Assembly (NCBI GenBank): GCA_946623295.1 | Contig: CAMOQY010000075.1 | Span: 1-6,872 of the forward strand | DNA length: 6,872 nt | Direction of reading: 5' to 3' | Origin: an uncultured Lachnospiraceae bacterium | Lineage (GTDB): Bacteria; Bacillota; Clostridia; Lachnospirales; Lachnospiraceae | Shown here: positions 4,432 through 6,872 of the stretch, one piece after another | Position numbering within the stretch: the stretch's first letter is position 1 | How the letters are laid out: each line of letters opens with the position of its first letter | Notes under the pieces: model-generated | The model's input: the letters and a program-made list of their open reading frames with translations, nothing else | What the model was told of the DNA's origin: nothing | Databases searched by the model: none | Program-made: the position numbers and the translations under genes

Positions 4432-5052
4432 ATGGAATTTAAAGTCTATCAAAAGGAGCTTGAGCTTCAGAGCAGGGGCTGGATCCCCACGTTTCACGAT
4501 GTGTCAAAGGAGATCATCGAGATCGTAAAGGCTTCAGGAGTAAAAAACGGAACAGTCACGATCGCGTCTCACCATACTACCTGTTCTGTCATGATCCAGG
4601 AGTGCAGCCATGACATCGATTCTTTCGATCTGGAATTTCTTCAGCACGACCTGCTCGACATCATGAGAAAGCTCGTTCCCGATTATAAGGAAGAGGGCGA
4701 TTACCGCCATCCCGGCCCCATCCACGCTCAGTTCGGCAGATACGTGAATGAGCCCGGCGACTTCACCAGTATGAATACCGACGGTCATCTGCGCTCGGTA
4801 TTCTTTGGACGCAGCGAGACTATGACGATCAAGGACGGCGTCCTCGACGGAGGAGAGTTTGCGCACATCTACTTCGTTGACTGGGATCAGGTAAGAGCCC
4901 GTCACCGCCAGCTCAACGTCACCGTCATGGGTACTTCCGATGACGTAGAGGACCGCAAGTGGAACGGCGGTGAGACTATCGATACCCTTCACAAGTTTAC
5001 CGACGAGGAGAAGGCCTTCGATGTTCACTATACTCTGCAGCAGCAGAGATAA
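4432..5052 (+). CDS. YjbQ-family (UPF0047) protein, possible secondary thiamine-phosphate synthase
   Basis: A 206-residue member of the YjbQ/UPF0047 family, longer than the usual roughly 140 residues. Family signatures are HHTTCSVMIQE (47-57, the HTT...E motif), YRH (91-93), TDGHLRSVFFG (116-126, with H119) and a C-terminal block from DGVLDGGE to VTVMG (135-167) containing the R.R pair (R155, R157). Extra sequence lies between residues 94 and 113, and a charged tail runs from about 168 to 206. The family's usual 'WQ' in the C-terminal block reads EF (142-143). Family members have been linked to a weak, secondary thiamine-phosphate synthase activity; the physiological reaction is poorly established. 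It is first in an operon that goes on to a sugar-phosphate dehydrogenase and an E2 acyltransferase, so it may supply thiamine phosphate for the complex's E1 or act directly in the pathway. Family sure, function uncertain. Confidence 0.85.
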   Translation: MEFKVYQKELELQSRGWIPTFHDVSKEIIEIVKASGVKNGTVTIASHHTTCSVMIQECSHDIDSFDLEFLQHDLLDIMRKLVPDYKEEGDYRHPGPIHAQFGRYVNEPGDFTSMNTDGHLRSVFFGRSETMTIKDGVLDGGEFAHIYFVDWDQVRARHRQLNVTVMGTSDDVEDRKWNGGETIDTLHKFTDEEKAFDVHYTLQQQR

Positions 5053-5053
5053 A

Positions 5054-5102
5054 AGCCCGTACGTTATGTCCGCCGCGCTTTGGGCGCGGCGGACTGCGGG
5101 CT
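5054..5102 (+). repeat. Strong intercistronic hairpin without T-tract
   Basis: GTCCGCCGCGC (5068-5078) pairs perfectly with GCGCGGCGGAC (5084-5094) over a 5-nt loop, and AGCCCG (5054-5059) pairs with CGGGCT (5097-5102) outside it. GAAAATAC follows instead of a U-run, so it is unlikely to terminate. It starts 2 nt after the YjbQ stop codon and lies before the dehydrogenase ribosome binding site. A role in mRNA processing, 3'-end stability of the first cistron or differential expression is inferred. Confidence 0.8.
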
Positions 5103-5124
5103 GAAAATACATGGCCCAGCGGGC

Positions 5125-5131
5125 AAAGGAG
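5125..5131 (+). promoter_or_regulatory. Ribosome binding site deciding the dehydrogenase start
   Basis: AAAGGAG lies 9 nt before the ATG at 5141. An in-frame ATG at 5111 has no such site and would add ten residues ahead of the family's normal first strand. Confidence 0.78.
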
Positions 5132-5140
5132 CAAAACCAA

Positions 5141-6403
5141 ATGAAGACAAGAGCAGCCAGACTGTACGGAAAGAACGATCTGCGTGTAGAGGAGTTTGAG
5201 CTTCCGGAGATGAAGGACGACGAGATCCTGGCGCGGGTAGTATCTAACAGCATCTGTATGTCCACCTACAAGGCGGTCATACAGGGCGAGGACCACAAGC
5301 GCGTCCCGGCCGATATCGCGGAGCATCCCACCATCGTGGGGCACGAGTTCTGCGGAGAGATCCTGAAGGTCGGAAGCAAGTGGGAGGGCAAATACCTTCC
5401 GGGTCAGAAGTTTTCCATGCAGACCGCGCTCAACTACAAGGGCACTCTGGATTCTCCCGGTTATTCCTACAGATACGTCGGAGGAGACGCGACCTATGTG
5501 GTGATCCCTCATGAGGTCATGGAGATGGACTGCCTCCTCAAGTATGACGGCGAGGCGTTCTTCTGCGGAAGCCTCTCCGAGCCGTACAGCTGCGTGGCGG
5601 GTACCTTCCACGCCATGTACCATACAAAGTCCGGCTGCTACGAACACGAAATGGGCGTGCGCGAGGGCGGCGTCATGGGCATTATCGCCGGAGTCGGCCC
5701 TATGGGTCTTGCGGCTATCGATTACATCATCCACTGCGACCGCAGGCCCGGCACGGTAGTGGTTACCGATATCGCACAGGACAGGCTGGACCGTGCGGCG
5801 GCGTTCCTTTCGGCGGAAGAGGCGGCGCGCTTCGGCGTGAAGCTTGTATATCTCAATACCGCCGGCGTTGACGCCAGGGCGGCCATGCTGGAAGCCAGCG
5901 GCGGCAAAATGTATGACGATGTGCTCGTCTTTGCGCCGGTTCCCGCGCTTGTCGAGCTGGCCGATTCGCTCCTCGGACGCGACGGCTGCCTCAATTTCTT
6001 CTCGGGTCCTTCGGATCCCAGCTTTTCGGCAAAATTCAACTTCTACAATGTTCACTATGCCAGCACCCATATCGTGGGTACTTCCGGCGGCAATACCGAG
6101 GATATGAGAGAATCACTCAGGATGATGTCCGACGGGCTTCTCAATCCCGCAGTCCTTGTGACTCATATCGGCGGACTTAACTGCGTACCGGAGACAACTC
6201 TGAATCTCCCCAACATCCCCGGCGGCAAAAAGCTCATCTATACCCATATCGACCTGCCTCTGACCGCTATCGCCGATTTTGGAAAGCTCGGTGAAAGCGA
6301 TCCTCTTTTCGCGCGTCTGGATGAGATCTGCAAGGCTCACGGCGGTCTGTGGTGCGCCGAGGCGGAGAAGTATCTTCTCTCCGAAAAGGCGTCAGAGCAG
6401 TAA
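5141..6403 (+). CDS. SorE-like zinc-dependent medium-chain sugar-phosphate/polyol dehydrogenase
   Basis: A 420-residue medium-chain dehydrogenase/reductase, most like L-sorbose-1-phosphate reductase (SorE) in length and in blocks such as MKTRAARLYGKNDLRVEEFE, NYKGTLDSPGYSYRYVGGDA (98-117) and GTSGGNTEDMRESL near the C-terminal third. The N-terminal GroES-like domain has the catalytic-zinc ligands C39 and H68-E69 (GHE), with E147 in LSEPYSC as the likely further ligand. The four-cysteine structural zinc lobe of many alcohol dehydrogenases is missing. The Rossmann domain shows GVGPMG (184-189), and D210 ends the second strand, pointing to NAD(H) rather than NADP(H). It follows the YjbQ gene by 88 nt, with a strong hairpin between, and precedes the E2 gene by 78 nt. 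It probably interconverts a ketose phosphate and a polyol phosphate. No sorbose PTS genes are visible, so the SorE substrate should not be assumed. Confidence 0.9.
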   Translation: MKTRAARLYGKNDLRVEEFELPEMKDDEILARVVSNSICMSTYKAVIQGEDHKRVPADIAEHPTIVGHEFCGEILKVGSKWEGKYLPGQKFSMQTALNYKGTLDSPGYSYRYVGGDATYVVIPHEVMEMDCLLKYDGEAFFCGSLSEPYSCVAGTFHAMYHTKSGCYEHEMGVREGGVMGIIAGVGPMGLAAIDYIIHCDRRPGTVVVTDIAQDRLDRAAAFLSAEEAARFGVKLVYLNTAGVDARAAMLEASGGKMYDDVLVFAPVPALVELADSLLGRDGCLNFFSGPSDPSFSAKFNFYNVHYASTHIVGTSGGNTEDMRESLRMMSDGLLNPAVLVTHIGGLNCVPETTLNLPNIPGGKKLIYTHIDLPLTAIADFGKLGESDPLFARLDEICKAHGGLWCAEAEKYLLSEKASEQ

Positions 6404-6423
6404 AGCCTGGTTTTTGAATCACC

Positions 6424-6445
6424 GCGGCCATTAAGCGTCGGCCGC
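6424..6445 (+). repeat. Short intercistronic GC hairpin before the E2 gene
   Basis: GCGGCC (6424-6429) and GGCCGC (6440-6445) form a 6-bp stem with a 10-nt loop and no following T-run. It sits between the dehydrogenase and E2 cistrons, like the larger hairpin after the YjbQ gene. It may affect mRNA processing or stability; it does not look like a terminator. Confidence 0.5.
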
Positions 6446-6481
6446 ACCAGAATATGACATTACCATCAAGGAGGTGTATCT

Positions 6482-6872
6482 ATGGCATTTGCAGTAATCA
6501 TGCCCCGTCAGGGACAGAGTGTGGAAAGCTGCATTATTACGGCCTGGAACAAAAAGGTCGGCGACAGCGTCAAGGTCGGTGATGTTCTCTTTTCGTATGA
6601 GACCGACAAGTCCGCTTTTGAAGAAGAAGCAACCGTAGAGGGTACTCTGCTGGCTGTTTTTCACGAAGAAGGCGATGATGTTCCCTGTCTGGAGAATGTC
6701 TGCGTGATAGGAGAGGCCGGTGAGGATATCTCCGCGTTTACGGCTGCGTCCGCGGCTCCGGCGGGTGATGCTCCCGCTGCCGCGTCTGAAAAGGACGAGG
6801 CGCCCAAGGCAGCCGAGCCGGCTCAGACCGCTCCTGCCGCCGGAGCTGGATTTACTCAGGCACCGATGGGCG
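6482..6872 (+). CDS. Dihydrolipoamide acyltransferase (E2) with N-terminal lipoyl domain (partial)
   Basis: The first 130 codons of the E2 core subunit of a 2-oxo-acid (or acetoin-type) dehydrogenase complex; the right edge cuts the gene. Residues 1-83 are a biotinyl/lipoyl domain, with MPRQGQSVESC (7-17), KKVGDSVKVGDVLFSYETDKSAFE (24-47) and the lipoylation lysine K43 within the TDK turn, then EGDDVP (63-68). From about residue 84 an Ala/Pro/Glu-rich flexible linker begins, and FTQAPMG may lead into the peripheral-subunit-binding domain. The catalytic domain lies outside. AAGGAGG stands 7 nt before the ATG. As third gene of the YjbQ-dehydrogenase operon it implies that E1 and possibly E3 genes follow. 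The complex would turn a 2-oxo acid or related carbonyl into an acyl-CoA with NADH formation. A free-standing lipoyl protein is less likely given the linker. Confidence 0.92.
   Translation, partial: MAFAVIMPRQGQSVESCIITAWNKKVGDSVKVGDVLFSYETDKSAFEEEATVEGTLLAVFHEEGDDVPCLENVCVIGEAGEDISAFTAASAAPAGDAPAAASEKDEAPKAAEPAQTAPAAGAGFTQAPMG

Noticed and set aside
4534..6070. Long minus-strand open frames opposite the YjbQ and dehydrogenase genes
   Set aside because: They are antisense to genes with clear family motifs, promoters and ribosome binding sites; the long frames come from codon bias on the coding strand.

Overview
The window looks like a carbohydrate-catabolism locus from a bacterium, most likely a Clostridia-type Bacillota. 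The grounds are strong AGGAGG-type ribosome binding sites, consensus sigma-A promoters with 17-bp spacers, free use of AGA and ATA codons in GC-rich genes, AT-rich intergenic DNA, and a DeoR/SIS/FGGY gene set common in such genomes. The species cannot be named from this sequence.

Layout. A leftward operon (2125 to 1) runs from a short SIS-domain sugar-phosphate isomerase-like gene, through a DeoR-family regulator, to an FGGY carbohydrate kinase cut off by the left edge. Its promoter lies back to back with a rightward promoter for a short, archaeal-type triose-phosphate-isomerase-like gene (2367-3056). About 1.37 kb with no convincing gene follows (3057-4431). It begins with a second copy of the last 16 codons of the isomerase gene. 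It then carries an array of five dyads built on GTATATAA / TTATATAC (3442-3853), a stretch of nondescript AT-richer DNA, and a nested hairpin. A third promoter drives a rightward operon: a YjbQ-family protein (4432-5052), a SorE-like medium-chain sugar-phosphate dehydrogenase (5141-6403), and the start of a lipoyl-domain E2 acyltransferase (6482 to the right edge).

How it fits together. Kinase, SIS isomerase, TIM-like isomerase and SorE-like dehydrogenase suggest that a sugar or polyol is phosphorylated, isomerised and oxidised. The E2 subunit implies a thiamine-diphosphate-dependent 2-oxo-acid or acetoin-type dehydrogenase complex encoded beyond the right edge. The YjbQ homologue, from a family tied to thiamine phosphate synthesis, would fit that need. 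The substrate is unknown and no transporter is visible. All three promoters carry TTTTC...GAAAG-like motifs in or beside the -35/-10 spacer. A 17-bp sequence is shared, with one mismatch, between the divergent control region and the region upstream of the YjbQ operon. The DeoR protein may therefore control all three units.

Most unusual items: the GTATATAA dyad array, with an 84-bp period and arms unchanged while loops and spacers diverge; the duplicated isomerase tail, which differs only at synonymous sites within the codons; and the combination of a sugar-phosphate pathway with a lipoyl-dependent complex and a YjbQ protein.
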